This document shows, one piece after another, positions 27,381-38,521 of a stretch of 64,000 nt of DNA. The notes below the pieces were generated by a model that saw only the letters and a list, made by a program, of their open reading frames with translations, searched no databases and had not been told where the DNA came from. The translations under genes and the position numbers were made by a program. Source of the DNA: Planctomycetota bacterium (GTDB taxonomy: Bacteria; Planctomycetota; UBA1135; UBA2386); assembly GCA_016794035.1 (NCBI GenBank), contig JAEUHS010000060.1:22128-86127 (forward strand), in the 5' to 3' direction. Each line of letters begins with the position of its first letter. Position 1 is the stretch's first letter.

Positions 27381-28564
<1,184 letters not shown>

Positions 28565-28780
28565 GGGCGTCGGGGGCGGCGATGATACGGTGCACGCGCC
28601 AGCGCTGCGCCGACAACACCAGCATGCTACGGAGTGGGCCGGCGCGCATCGCTGCCGCAGCCAGAACCACGGCCGTTCAACGGACGGCGCGGTCCCCGAG
28701 CCGGCACTGGAAATCGAGGATTCCGGGATTCCTCGAACGACCTTGCCCATCCGGATCGCTGCTCCCGGTGGAGCGCCCCC

Positions 28781-30946
28781 ATGAACCCGTTCTCGACTCT
28801 CCACGTCCTGTCGCTCGCAGTCCTGTTCGCCGGTGCCGCCACGGCGCAAGGGACCGACGCGGTCTTCCGTTCGTGTGGTGCGACGGCCGTGAACGGCGAG
28901 GTGCGAGCCTGCGGTCCGAACTGGTCGGCCCGCTTCGACGACCTCGGCATCGAGTTCACGCCGACGTTGGGCCAACGCGCCGATCGGCCGTACCCGCTGC
29001 GCTTCGTGTTCGAGTCGGTGCACCGTGGCGCGGAGGTCGCGTTCCAGCGCGACGGAGCGCGCGTCGCGCCGGCGCGGCGAGGCGACCGCATCACCTACAC
29101 CCACGCCGGCGGGCCGGTCGAGGTCTACGACGTGCGTCCGGACGGGGTCGAACAGAGCTTCGTGTTCGCCACGCGGCCGTTGGGGACCGGCGACCTGGTC
29201 GTGCGCGGCAGGGTCACGACGGAGCTGCTGCGCGTCGCCGCCGGCGACGACGGCGTTCGCTACGAACGCGCGGGCGTCGGCGGCGTGTCGTTCGGCACCG
29301 TGACCGGCGTCGACCACTGCGGCACGACGGTGCGGGGCTCCATCCGCTGCGACGGCGACCACGTCGAATGGGTGCTGCCCGGGTCGTTCGTCGACACCGC
29401 CGCGTATCCGCTCGTGCTCGATCCGCTGATCGGCAACGCGTTCACGGTCGCCGACACGCCGGGCGTCGTCGACTCGCAGCCGAGTGTCGCCTTCGACGAC
29501 ACGACGGATCGCTACCTCGTCGTCTGGAACGTGTTCCCTGCCGCCTCGACCGCGCAGGTCCGCGGGCAACTCGTCGCGGCGAACGGCGCCCTGGTCGGCA
29601 GCACGATGCTGCTGGGGCAGGGCCTGGTCAGCCGGCAGGCGGTCGGCAACTGCAACGGCACGAACCGTTTCCTCGTCGCCTACCACCATTCGGACGCGAC
29701 CACGGCTTCGGTGCACGTCGTCGCGGTCGATGCGGCCACCGGTGCCGTGTCGAACGACGTGGTGATCGAGAGCACGACGCCACAAAACGCGGTCTTCCAC
29801 GGCGCGGTCGTCGGTGGCGATTCACGGCCGGCCGGCACCGCCCAGTCGATGCTGCTCGTCTACAGCCGCAACGGCATCGCGCGCAGCCACATCGTCCAGT
29901 TGCCCGCGACCGGCGACCCGGTGCCCGCGCCCTTCCAAGTGCTCGTGTCGAACACGGTCGACCTGGCGGTGACGGCGCATGGCGGACCTTCGCTGCAATG
30001 GCTGCTGACGTGGTCGGAGAAGGCCCCTGGCACGCTGGACCTCGGCGCGGCGATGATCGGCTCCACCGGCGCTCTGTGCTCCCCGGAGTTGACGGTGTCC
30101 GCCCCGCAGGTCCCCGAAGTCGCCAGGCACCCGACGAACGCGTCCGCCGACGGCACGACGTTCTTCATCGCCTGGCTCGAGACGAACGCCGGCAGCGAGG
30201 ACGTCCGCGGCGCGGTGCTGCAGTGGACGGGTTCGTGCGGCACCGGCACCCTGACCGCCGGAGCCACGTTCGATCCGACGATCGCCGCCGGTCTCAACGA
30301 CGAACCCGCCGCCGCCTTCGCGAAGGACAAGTTCGTGCTCGCGTTCCGCAACCGCGCGTCCCCGACCGCGACCTCGCGCATCCTGGTGAAGGGGCTCGAT
30401 CCGCAGACGTGCGCCGCGTGCGGCATCGAACACGAAGTCGAACCGGGCGCGATCCGCCAGGACGAACCAGCGCTCGCTGCGCGCTACACGGCGGGCGATC
30501 TCGCGAGCGACCAGGCGCTCGTCGTGTGGTCGATCGAGGCGATCCGCGGCCGGCGGTTCGAGGCCCTCGGCAGCGGCAGCGTGGCCTCGATGGGCGGCGC
30601 GTGCGGGATCACCGGCCTGCAGGACTTCGCGACCTACAACACCGGACCGGCGATCGGCAACCTGGGCTTCGCACTCGAGCTGGCCAATCCATCGGGCCAG
30701 ATCGGGGCGCTGGTGATCGGGCTCTCGGCGATCTCGGTGCCGTGCGGCGCGTGCACGATCGTGCCGGCGCTCGACGCGATCCTGGCGGGCGTCTCGCCGA
30801 ACCCGCTGCCGCTGCCGTGCGACCTGACGCTGCTCGGGGTCGAGTTCTACACGCAGTGGGTGCTGCTCAAGCCCGGTTACGCCGGCTGCCCCCTGCTGCC
30901 CGACCTGGCACTCTCCAACGCCCTGCGCTTCACGATCGGCGAGTGA
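28781..30946 (+). CDS. Large secreted protein with shared C-terminal module
   Basis: 721 residues with a signal peptide (LFAGAATAQ). The N-terminal 230 residues are beta-rich. Next comes a repetitive region (about 235-600) where segments such as VVDSQPSVAFDDTTDRYLVV and RQDEPALAARYTAGD recur, suggesting beta-propeller blades. The last 110 residues contain the Cys-bearing module found in several other secreted proteins here (IGNLGFALEL through LPLPCDLTLLGVEFYTQWV and LALSNALRFTIGE). Likely surface-exposed or extracellular; function unknown. Confidence 0.75.
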   Translation: MNPFSTLHVLSLAVLFAGAATAQGTDAVFRSCGATAVNGEVRACGPNWSARFDDLGIEFTPTLGQRADRPYPLRFVFESVHRGAEVAFQRDGARVAPARRGDRITYTHAGGPVEVYDVRPDGVEQSFVFATRPLGTGDLVVRGRVTTELLRVAAGDDGVRYERAGVGGVSFGTVTGVDHCGTTVRGSIRCDGDHVEWVLPGSFVDTAAYPLVLDPLIGNAFTVADTPGVVDSQPSVAFDDTTDRYLVVWNVFPAASTAQVRGQLVAANGALVGSTMLLGQGLVSRQAVGNCNGTNRFLVAYHHSDATTASVHVVAVDAATGAVSNDVVIESTTPQNAVFHGAVVGGDSRPAGTAQSMLLVYSRNGIARSHIVQLPATGDPVPAPFQVLVSNTVDLAVTAHGGPSLQWLLTWSEKAPGTLDLGAAMIGSTGALCSPELTVSAPQVPEVARHPTNASADGTTFFIAWLETNAGSEDVRGAVLQWTGSCGTGTLTAGATFDPTIAAGLNDEPAAAFAKDKFVLAFRNRASPTATSRILVKGLDPQTCAACGIEHEVEPGAIRQDEPALAARYTAGDLASDQALVVWSIEAIRGRRFEALGSGSVASMGGACGITGLQDFATYNTGPAIGNLGFALELANPSGQIGALVIGLSAISVPCGACTIVPALDAILAGVSPNPLPLPCDLTLLGVEFYTQWVLLKPGYAGCPLLPDLALSNALRFTIGE

Positions 30947-30977
30947 CCCGATCGGCGGCCCGCCCGTTTCGAGCACC

Positions 30978-31469
30978 GTGACGCCCCGCGGCGCCCCCGA
31001 GGCGGGCGACGTCGTCGTCGACCAGGCGCGCGTCGGTCCGGGCGCGTTGTCGGTGACGGTCGGCACCCAGGTGCCTGCCGGTCTCGCCGACGTGTTGGTT
31101 CCCGGTCCGGGCTGCGGTTCACCGGCGCCCCTGCTGACCGTGAACGGACTGCCGATCGTCCCGAACCAGGGCTTCGGGCTGAACGTCGCCACGCAGCCGT
31201 CGGCGACCGCGTTCGTGCACGTGGCGTTCGGTGACGACAACGTCCTGTTCTCGGGCTGCAACGTCTACCTCGTCCCGACCCTCTACCTGGTCGGCAGCGC
31301 CACGGCGGACGGCAGCGGCCTGGCGCAGGTGCCGTTCCCGATCCCGCTGGACCTGTCGCTCGATGGCTTGCACCTCGCTTGGCAGGCAGCGATGATGGGC
31401 AACGGCGGACCGTTCCTCGGCTTCCTCGAGTTGAGCAACGGCATCGAGACGATCCTCGGCTGCCGCTGA
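30978..31469 (+). CDS. Orphan copy of the secreted C-terminal module (possible gene remnant)
   Basis: 163 residues from a GTG start, 31 bp after the preceding gene. Almost all of it is the C-terminal module (PGCGSPAPLL, GFGLNVATQP, PFPIPLDLSLDGLHLAWQAA, LELSNGIETILGC), yet it has no signal peptide and no catalytic or repeat domain. The frame is open upstream of the GTG. It may be the relic of a larger secreted protein, or the tail of the upstream gene after rearrangement. Translation as a stand-alone protein is uncertain. Confidence 0.5.
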   Translation: MTPRGAPEAGDVVVDQARVGPGALSVTVGTQVPAGLADVLVPGPGCGSPAPLLTVNGLPIVPNQGFGLNVATQPSATAFVHVAFGDDNVLFSGCNVYLVPTLYLVGSATADGSGLAQVPFPIPLDLSLDGLHLAWQAAMMGNGGPFLGFLELSNGIETILGCR

Positions 31470-31501
31470 GCGTCGCCGTGGCCCGTTCCACGACGTCCCA
31501 C

Positions 31502-32221
31502 ATGGCATCGGACCACCACCACGGCACCACCCTGCTCGCCTTCGTGATGGCTGCCGCGGCGTGTGCGTCCTGCGGTACCGCGCCAGCCGTCGAACACGTC
31601 GTGTTGCTCGGCGATTCGATCTTCGACAACGGCGTCTACGTGCGCGGTGAGCCGTGTGTGCACGACCAACTCGTCGGCGCCCTGGTCGGCACCGGCGGCA
31701 AGGCGACGTTGCTGGCCGTCGACGGCGACGTCACGGCCGACGTCGCGGGCCAGCTCGAGCGCCTGCCGGCCGATGCGACGCACCTCGTGGTCAGCGTCGG
31801 CGGCAACGACGCGCTCCGCCGCGCGGCGATCCTCGACCACCCGGTCGAGAACACGGCGGAGGTGTTCGCGGAGCTGGCCGCGATCCACGACCGCTTCCGC
31901 GACGGCTACGCGCGCATGCTGGACACCGTGCTCGCGCACGGCAAGCCGACCATCGTGTGCACCATCTACGACTCCAACTTCGCAGCGCCGAAGAAGGAAC
32001 TGGCGGACGTGGCCTTGTCGGTCTTCAACGACGCCATCTTGCGCTGCGCGGGCGAACGCGGCGTGCCGGTGATCGATCTGCGCCGCATCTTTCGCACGAC
32101 GACCGACTACGCCAACGCGATCGAGCCGTCGGCGCAGGGTGGGGCGAAGATGGTCGCGGCGATCGTCGCGGTCGTGCGCTGGCACGACTTCGAGGCACAC
32201 CGCACGGCGCTCTACCCGTAG
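31502..32221 (+). CDS. SGNH/GDSL-type esterase, exported
   Basis: 239 residues. The hydrophobic N-terminus (LLAFVMAAAACASCG) looks like a lipoprotein or secretory signal. SGNH block I is VVLLGDSIFDNG (Ser39), block III VVSVGGNDALRR, and the C-terminal IEPSAQGGAKMVAAI stands where block V (DxxH) is expected but lacks a clear Asp-x-x-His. The missing block V means hydrolase activity is uncertain. Start ATG 31502 chosen; a GTG 24 bp upstream is possible. Confidence 0.75.
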   Translation: MASDHHHGTTLLAFVMAAAACASCGTAPAVEHVVLLGDSIFDNGVYVRGEPCVHDQLVGALVGTGGKATLLAVDGDVTADVAGQLERLPADATHLVVSVGGNDALRRAAILDHPVENTAEVFAELAAIHDRFRDGYARMLDTVLAHGKPTIVCTIYDSNFAAPKKELADVALSVFNDAILRCAGERGVPVIDLRRIFRTTTDYANAIEPSAQGGAKMVAAIVAVVRWHDFEAHRTALYP

Positions 32222-32247
32222 TGCCGCACCCGGACTACGCTGCCCGG

Positions 32248-33471
32248 ATGCGAGTCCTCTCCGCCTCGTTGCTGTCGCTCTGCCTCGCGTCGAGTCTCGC
32301 CGCCCAGGGCAAGAACCTGCTGTTCTACGGCAGCAGCTACTCGGTGCACTCCTGGGGCTACAACGTGCCGGATGTGGTGCGCCAGATCGCGGCCGAGGCC
32401 GGGTTCGCTCCGCCGCGGATCGTCTCGGCCATCGTCGGCGGCGCGACGCTGCAGTACCACGCGACGAATCCCGGCCAGATCGCCGCGATCAGCGGGTCGC
32501 TGCCGGCCGGTCAGACCTGGGACCACGTCGTCGTGCAGGGCAGCTCCCTCGAAGTGACCGCCAACTTCGGCAACGTCGCGGCGTTCCGCGCCAATGCGGT
32601 GACGATCCTCGCCAACGTGCGCAACCACAGCCCGGCCGCGACCGCGGTGCTGTTCCAGACGTGGGCCGATCCGGTGGGCCAGTATTTCTACCCGGTACCG
32701 TGGGCCGGTCCGATGGACATGCACGAGGAGGTCCGCGGCGCCTACGACCTCGCGCTCGGCGACCTGAACGCGGCGTTCGGCGCCGGCGCTGCGGTCAAGG
32801 CGGCGGTCGGTGACGTGATGGCGCTGCTCGAGTGGAACTCGCAGTGGTACGAACCCGACCTGTCCCACCCGGGACCGGCGATGACGCTGCTCACGGCGAT
32901 GTGCATCTACACGTCGATCTACGGCGGGCGGGTGTGCGACATCGATGCGGACTTCACGCCCGGCAGCCCGCTCGCGCTGCTGCTGACGCCGCACGCGATC
33001 GACGCAGCGACGTGGAACCACCTGGCCGGTCTGGCGGACCGGTGCGCCCACCCGATGCTGCGTCGCTATCCGGGTTCGGGAGATCACCTGCTGCTCGAGA
33101 GCGCGACGGACACCGCTCCGCTGACCGCGTGCCCCGTCGAGCAGATCACCCTCGGCACGGCACTGCAGCTGCGGCTCCGCTCGATGAACGGCGTCTACAG
33201 CGCCGCGGCCGGCGCGCTGATGATCGACTACTTCCCGACCGGGGCGCCGCCCGGCCCGGCCGCGCTGTACCCGGAGGTGCAGGTCTTGCTCGGCCGGGCG
33301 ATCCTGACCCCGCTCGCCAGCCTCGGCACCCCGCTGACGCTCGCGTTGCAGGTGCCGCTGACCATGCCCGGCCATTCGTTCCTGGTGCAGGGACTGGCGC
33401 TGCAAGCCAGCGCGGAGACCGGCAACGCCGTGTTCACGACCACCGACGCCCACGAACTGATGTTCTTCTGA
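32248..33471 (+). CDS. Secreted SGNH-like protein with C-terminal module
   Basis: 407 residues with a signal peptide (LCLASSLAAQ). The N-terminal domain begins KNLLFYGSSYSVHSWGYNV, where GSS replaces GDS as block I. It continues WDHVVVQGSSLEV and ends near YEPDLSHPGPAMTLL, a D-x-x-H block V. This is the layout of DUF4886/SGNH-like proteins. Residues from about 290 match the shared C-terminal secreted module, ending PLTMPGHSFLVQGLALQA. It probably acts on cell-surface or environmental polysaccharide esters, by family analogy. Confidence 0.75.
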   Translation: MRVLSASLLSLCLASSLAAQGKNLLFYGSSYSVHSWGYNVPDVVRQIAAEAGFAPPRIVSAIVGGATLQYHATNPGQIAAISGSLPAGQTWDHVVVQGSSLEVTANFGNVAAFRANAVTILANVRNHSPAATAVLFQTWADPVGQYFYPVPWAGPMDMHEEVRGAYDLALGDLNAAFGAGAAVKAAVGDVMALLEWNSQWYEPDLSHPGPAMTLLTAMCIYTSIYGGRVCDIDADFTPGSPLALLLTPHAIDAATWNHLAGLADRCAHPMLRRYPGSGDHLLLESATDTAPLTACPVEQITLGTALQLRLRSMNGVYSAAAGALMIDYFPTGAPPGPAALYPEVQVLLGRAILTPLASLGTPLTLALQVPLTMPGHSFLVQGLALQASAETGNAVFTTTDAHELMFF

Positions 33472-33876
33472 GCCTCTGACTCGTCACCGGCGCGTCGGCC
33501 CTGATGCGGCTCCCCGTGTGCCGCGAGGAAGCCGATCCTGCCGCACCCGACTGCCACGAACTGCACGGCATCCCCGTCGCCGCACACGTCCATCGGGTCG
33601 ACGTCGCCGTGCAGACGGCCGGCGGTGCTGCGGGCAGCAACCGGGACTCGCTCGAGCGCGCCGCGAAAGATCGGCGTCGGGAAGCAGCACGATCGGGCTG
33701 GCGATCGACCGCAACCGGGCCGCCTGACTGGAAACGCTCGGTCGCATCGCCGAAGCGGTCCCGCCGACTGCGGGTGACCGGCAGTCTCACCCCCGCTGGC
33801 GTCGCCGCGCCGGCAGAGTAGCCTGTCTGCCCCGATCCCCGCCCGGCTGCCGGCTCCGCACCGCACTGACCCGACC
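33472..33876. other. Intergenic stretch without a supported gene (405 bp)
   Basis: Both strands are open in several frames because of the GC content, but none of the possible products has a recognisable motif, ribosome-binding site or neighbour-like composition. No inverted repeat with a T-run, tRNA-like fold or direct repeat was noticed. It presumably contains the promoter for the aminotransferase that starts at 33877. Confidence 0.5.
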
Positions 33877-35112
33877 GTGACCCCCCTGATCCCCTCCGCC
33901 AGCAACCGCTCCGGCAACGACCCGATCTTCGCCCTCAACGCCGAAGCGAAGCGTCGTACGACCGCCGGCGAAACGATCGTCAACGCCACGCTCGGTGCGC
34001 TCGTGGACGACGACGGCCGGCTCCTGCTGCTGCCGAGCGTCGTCGAGGCGCTGAACGAAGTGCCGGCCGCGAAGGCGGCCGCCTACGCGCCGATCGCCGG
34101 CGAGCCGGCCTTCCTGCGCGCGGTGGTCGGCGACGTGTTCGGCGACGGGCCGTTGGCCGCGCAGACCGTGGCCGCGGCGACCCCCGGCGGCACGGGCGCC
34201 CTGTACCTGGCGATCGTCGACTTCCTCGAGCCCGGCCAGGCGCTGCTGACGACGGACTTCTACTGGGGGCCCTACCACACGCTGGCGACGCAGGCCGGCC
34301 GCTCGGTCGAGACGTTCGCGATGTTCGGCCGCGGGGGCGGCTTCGACGCCGCGGCGATGGACGGAGCGCTGCAGCAGCAGATCGGGCGGCAAGGGCGCGC
34401 GCTCATCTTCCTCAACTCGCCGTGCCACAACCCGACCGGCTACTCCCTCGACGACGCCGAGTGGCGGGCGGTTGCGGAGTCGGTGCGTCGCGCGGGCGAA
34501 CGCGCGCCCGTCACGCTGCTGGTCGACCTCGCCTACGCGCGCTTCGCCGCGACCGAGCGCGACTGGCCCAGGCACCTGGCGCCGGTGCTCGACACGGCGA
34601 CGCTGCTGGTGGCGTGGTCCGGCTCGAAGTCGTTCGCGCAGTACGGGGCCCGCATCGGCGCGTTGCTCGGCGTACACCGCGACGCCGATGCCCGGCAGCG
34701 CCTGGCCAACGCGTTCGCGTTCGGCTGCCGCGGCACCTGGTCCAACTGCAATCACCTCGGCCAGCTCGCGCTGGCGACGCTGCTCGGCGAACCGGCCCGG
34801 CGCGCGCGCGCCGACGCCGATCGCGCGCGGCTGATCGCGCTGCTGCACGAACGCGTCACCGTCTGGAACCGCGAGGCGGCCCGCGCGGGGCTCTCGTACC
34901 CGCGTTACGAGGGCGGCTTCTTCGTCACGGTGTTCGCCGACGACGCCGAGGCAGCGGCGGCCCGGGCACGCGAAGAGGGTGTGTTCGTGGTGCCGGTGCG
35001 AGGCGAAGGGCGCGGTGCGCTGCGGGTCGCGCTGTGTGCGACACCGGCGTCGGCGGTGCCGCGGGTGGTGGCGACGTTGCAGCGGGCGATCGCGGCGGTC
35101 AGTCGGAGCTGA
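33877..35112 (+). CDS. Aromatic/aspartate-type aminotransferase
   Basis: 411 residues starting at GTG. Fold type I PLP enzyme with ATPGGTGALYLAI, the SPCHNPTGYSL box, LLVDLAYARFA (PLP-pyridine Asp), the lysine in WSGSKSFAQYGARIG, and FGCRGTWSNCNHLG. The overall order resembles the AspC/TyrB subfamily. It is monocistronic, between a 405-bp gap and a convergent aminotransferase gene. Confidence 0.88.
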   Translation: MTPLIPSASNRSGNDPIFALNAEAKRRTTAGETIVNATLGALVDDDGRLLLLPSVVEALNEVPAAKAAAYAPIAGEPAFLRAVVGDVFGDGPLAAQTVAAATPGGTGALYLAIVDFLEPGQALLTTDFYWGPYHTLATQAGRSVETFAMFGRGGGFDAAAMDGALQQQIGRQGRALIFLNSPCHNPTGYSLDDAEWRAVAESVRRAGERAPVTLLVDLAYARFAATERDWPRHLAPVLDTATLLVAWSGSKSFAQYGARIGALLGVHRDADARQRLANAFAFGCRGTWSNCNHLGQLALATLLGEPARRARADADRARLIALLHERVTVWNREAARAGLSYPRYEGGFFVTVFADDAEAAAARAREEGVFVVPVRGEGRGALRVALCATPASAVPRVVATLQRAIAAVSRS

Positions 35113-35274
35113 GTCCGGCTGCGCCCACCGCACGATCGACGGCAGCGCAGCTGCGAAATCACGACGCGGCGCGCGGTTGCGTAGCTGGCGCCTTCCCCCG
35201 CCGACCTCGCCGCGCGGCGGCAGGACGCTCGCGAACCGGGCAAGGCGACAGTCGAGCGTCGGACCGGGCCCGGC

Positions 35275-36516
35275 CTACCGCGCCACGTCCGCCCGATACT
35301 CGTCGAGCACCCGCCGCAGGATCGCGATGTCGGACTCGAACGTCTCCGGCAGCAGCGGGCCGAAGGAGAAGCGGAAGAACGACCCATAGGGCGAGCGGTA
35401 CTCCGGGTCCTTGTCGTGCGGCCGTGCCATGTCGCAGTCGAAGCCCTTCAGGATCGCGGCGCCGTGCCGGAACAGCCGCCGGTTCAGCTCGTCGGCGTCG
35501 AGGCCCTCGGGCAGCTCGAGCCAGTGGTAGAAGCCGCCGTCGCCGGTGTGCACCGTGAGCCCCAGCTCGGCGAACGCGCGGCCGTAGCGCGCGCGCTGCA
35601 TGCCGTAGTGCCGGTCGACGGCGTCGCGTGCCCGGGCGACGCGCTGCGGCTCGAGCAGCTTCGCCGCGTAGAGCTGCGACGGGTGGCTGACCCCGCCCAT
35701 GCCGAAGCTGGAGTAGTTGGCGAGCGTCTCGACATTCTGCTTGCTGGCGATGATCCAGCCGATGCGGATGCCCGGGCACTGCAGCCCCTTGGTGCACGCG
35801 CCGGCGAGGAAGACGTTGCTGTTGTCGAGGTCCTTGACGTAGCGGATGCCGCTGACGCCCTTGGAGGCGTGGAACATCTCGTAGGCCTCGTCGAGCAGGA
35901 TGCCGTTCTTCGGCTGCTCGGCCATCGCGATCAGTTCCTCCAGCTCGGCGCCCGCGCGCGTGTGACCGGTCGGGTTGCCCGGGTTGGAGATGACCGGCAT
36001 CAGGTGCGTCTTGGCGTTGAGGCCCGCGCGGTCGAAGTAGGCGGCGTTCGGCGGGTGGAAGCCGTTCGCCTTGGTGAACGGCACCACCTTCCAGCTGGTC
36101 TTCGTCTGCGTCAGGATGTCGAGGTAGGCCGGCCACTCGACGTTGCCGATGCGCACCTCGACGTGCCGCTTGAGGAACGCGAGCACCGCGTAGATGCCGG
36201 GTCGCCCGCCGGCGAACACCATGACGTTGTCCGGCGTGATGCGGGAGCCGTAGAAGCCGTTGTAGTGCGCGACGATCGCCTCGCGCAGCAGCGGGTGGCC
36301 CCACGCCTTGGGATAGAAGCGATCCTCCCAGGTCACCTCGACGCTGCCCGGCAGCTCCGGTCCGCCCGCCAGCTGCGTCGTCAGCGGGAACCCCTGCGAC
36401 CACGGGTGCGTGCCCGGCGCCCCCATGAACTGCCCGAAGCTGTCGCGGAAGGCGTAGAGCGTCTCGTAGATGCCCATCGGCGGGCAGTCGTCGGACAGGA
36501 AGGAGGCGCGGTCCAT
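35275..36516 (-). CDS. PLP-dependent aminotransferase class I/II
   Basis: 413 residues. Motifs: WGHPLLREAIVAHYNGFYGS, VMVFAGGRPGIYAVLAFLKR, VISNPGNPTGHTR, LLDEAYEMFHASKG, and the Schiff-base lysine in AGACTKGLQCPGIRIGW. The start at 36516 (MDRASFLSDD) is preferred because the alternative 28-residue extension to 36600 looks non-homologous. It is the third class I/II aminotransferase in 10 kb and is divergent from the ABC transporter gene. Substrate not predictable. Confidence 0.85.
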   Translation of the reverse strand: MDRASFLSDDCPPMGIYETLYAFRDSFGQFMGAPGTHPWSQGFPLTTQLAGGPELPGSVEVTWEDRFYPKAWGHPLLREAIVAHYNGFYGSRITPDNVMVFAGGRPGIYAVLAFLKRHVEVRIGNVEWPAYLDILTQTKTSWKVVPFTKANGFHPPNAAYFDRAGLNAKTHLMPVISNPGNPTGHTRAGAELEELIAMAEQPKNGILLDEAYEMFHASKGVSGIRYVKDLDNSNVFLAGACTKGLQCPGIRIGWIIASKQNVETLANYSSFGMGGVSHPSQLYAAKLLEPQRVARARDAVDRHYGMQRARYGRAFAELGLTVHTGDGGFYHWLELPEGLDADELNRRLFRHGAAILKGFDCDMARPHDKDPEYRSPYGSFFRFSFGPLLPETFESDIAILRRVLDEYRADVAR

Positions 36517-36677
36517 GTCGATGGCGAGGCGGAGTGCGGGGCGAGCGATGGGCCCGCCGCATGCCGCGGCGACGATGGCCGCCAGGTGTGCCAAGGTCAA
36601 CGGAACTCGGGACTCGCGCGGACCCCGGTCCGGGGCGGCGGACGACGGCCGCGGGTGATACGGTCGCCGCCCCCGTC

Positions 36678-38513
36678 GTGACCGCCCTCGACCTCCGGCA
36701 ACTCAGCTTCCAGTACGGCCGCGAGCCCGCGGTGCGCGACGTGTCGCTGTCGCTCGCGCCCGGCGACTGCTACGGCTTCCTCGGCCACAACGGCGCCGGC
36801 AAGACCACGGTGCTGCGGCTCGCGCTCGGGCTGCTGCGGCCGCAGGCGGGCTCGGTGCACGTGTTCGGCGTCGACGCGCTGCAGGATCCGCGCCGCGCGC
36901 GCGCTTCGCTCGGCGCGCTGGTCGAGCGCCCGGGCTTCCACCTGCACGCGACCGCGCGACAGAACCTCGCGTGGCTCGCGCGGCTGCAGGGCATGCGCCG
37001 TTCGCGCGCGACCGCCGAGGCCGAACGGGCGCTCGAACTGCTCGGCCTCGCGGGCGCCGCCGCGCGCCGCGTCGGCACGTTCTCGCTCGGCATGCGGCAG
37101 CGGCTCGGCGTCGCGCAGGCGCTGCTCGGCCAGCCGCGGCTGCTGCTGCTCGACGAGCCGACCAACGGCCTCGACCCCGAGGGCATCGCCGACCTGCGCG
37201 CGCTGCTGCGCCACCTGTGCGCCGACGAACGCACCGCGGTGCTGCTGTCGAGCCACATGCTGCAGGAACTCGAAGGCCTGTGCACGCGCGTCGGCGTGTT
37301 GCGCGACGGCGCGATGGTGATCGAGGGCGACCTCGACACGCTGCGCGCGCGGGTCGGCGCGCGGCACGTCGTCACCGGCACACCGCTCGCCGCGCTGTCG
37401 CAGCGCCTGCAGGCGCTCGGCCTCGCACCCGAACGCGAGGGCAACCGGCTGCTGGTCGCCCTCGGCGCGCACGCGGCCGGCGGCATCGCGCGCGAGCTGA
37501 CCGCGGTCGGCGAGCTGACGTCGTTCGCACCCGAACCGGCGACGCTCGAGACGATCTACCTGCGCGCGACGAACGGCACCGCCGCGACCGCGGTCGCCGT
37601 CGCGGCCCCCACCGCGGCGGCGACGGCGATCGACGCGCCCGCCCCGCCGCCGGCGCCCCTCTGGCGCGCGTTCACCCACGAACTGCGCACGCTCGCCGCC
37701 GCGCGCACGCTGCTGCCGCTGCTGCTGCTGCCGGCCGCGTTCGCGGCCTGGAGCACGTCCGCCTACCACCGGAGCGTCGCCGCGGCGCAGGCACGCGTCG
37801 CGGCCGGCGAACTGTTCAGCGCCGACGCCGGCAGCGGCCACCTCGCGGCGGTGCGTGCGCTGCAGGCGGCGCTGCCGGTGCTGGCGCTGTGCCTGCTGTG
37901 GTTCGCCAGCCAGAGCGTCGCCGCCGACCTCGCCGCCGACACGCTGCGCAACACGCTGATGCGCTCGGTGCGGCGCGGCGACGTGCTGCTCGGCAAGCTC
38001 GGCACGCTGCTCGCCACCACCGGCGCCGGCCTGCTGGTGCTGGTGCTCGTCGCGACCGGCACCGCGTGGCTGTGGTTCGGTTTCGGCGACCTCGAAGAGG
38101 TCAGCCGCCGCGGCGACCGCCAGGTGCTGGCCGCCGCCGCCTCGGTGGCGCCGGTGTTCGGCCGCGCGCTGTGGCACTGCGTGCTGCCGCTGGTCGCCAC
38201 CGTCGCGCTCGGCCTGTGCGCTTCGGCCCTGGTGCGCCGCCCGACCCGCGCGCTGGTGGCGGCGCTGCTGCTGGTGCTCGGTCCCGAACTGCTGCGCGAC
38301 CACCTGCACGGGCACGCCGGCTGGCTGCTGACCAGCCACCTGCCGACCGGTCTGCGCGACGACTCGGTGCTCGGCTACGTCAGCGCGATCGCGCGCGGCG
38401 CCGCCGATGCGTTCTGGCCGTGGTCGGGCACCGCGGTGTCGGCGCCGCTGCTGTGGACTGCATCCGCGCTGGCGATCGCGGCGATCTGTCTGCGGCGCCT
38501 TCGCGTAGCCTGA
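36678..38513 (+). CDS. ABC transporter, ATPase fused to permease
   Basis: 611 residues starting at GTG. The N-terminal ATPase (residues 1-230) has Walker A GHNGAGKTT, signature FSLGMRQRLG, Walker B LLLLDEPTNGLDPEG and switch His in LLSSHML. An Ala/Thr/Pro-rich linker (about 295-325) leads to a six-helix ABC-2-type membrane domain (TLLPLLLLPAAFAAW to AIAAICLRRLRVA). ABC-2 exporters usually encode these two parts separately, so this is a fused half-transporter, probably a dimer. First gene of a tight unit with a PDZ lipoprotein and two FG-GAP proteins. Confidence 0.88.
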   Translation: MTALDLRQLSFQYGREPAVRDVSLSLAPGDCYGFLGHNGAGKTTVLRLALGLLRPQAGSVHVFGVDALQDPRRARASLGALVERPGFHLHATARQNLAWLARLQGMRRSRATAEAERALELLGLAGAAARRVGTFSLGMRQRLGVAQALLGQPRLLLLDEPTNGLDPEGIADLRALLRHLCADERTAVLLSSHMLQELEGLCTRVGVLRDGAMVIEGDLDTLRARVGARHVVTGTPLAALSQRLQALGLAPEREGNRLLVALGAHAAGGIARELTAVGELTSFAPEPATLETIYLRATNGTAATAVAVAAPTAAATAIDAPAPPPAPLWRAFTHELRTLAAARTLLPLLLLPAAFAAWSTSAYHRSVAAAQARVAAGELFSADAGSGHLAAVRALQAALPVLALCLLWFASQSVAADLAADTLRNTLMRSVRRGDVLLGKLGTLLATTGAGLLVLVLVATGTAWLWFGFGDLEEVSRRGDRQVLAAAASVAPVFGRALWHCVLPLVATVALGLCASALVRRPTRALVAALLLVLGPELLRDHLHGHAGWLLTSHLPTGLRDDSVLGYVSAIARGAADAFWPWSGTAVSAPLLWTASALAIAAICLRRLRVA

Positions 38514-38521
38514 GAGTGCCG

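Noticed and set aside
33504..33821. 105-residue plus-strand frame in the gap before the aminotransferase
   Set aside because: No motif, no ribosome-binding site, and composition like neighbouring antisense frames.
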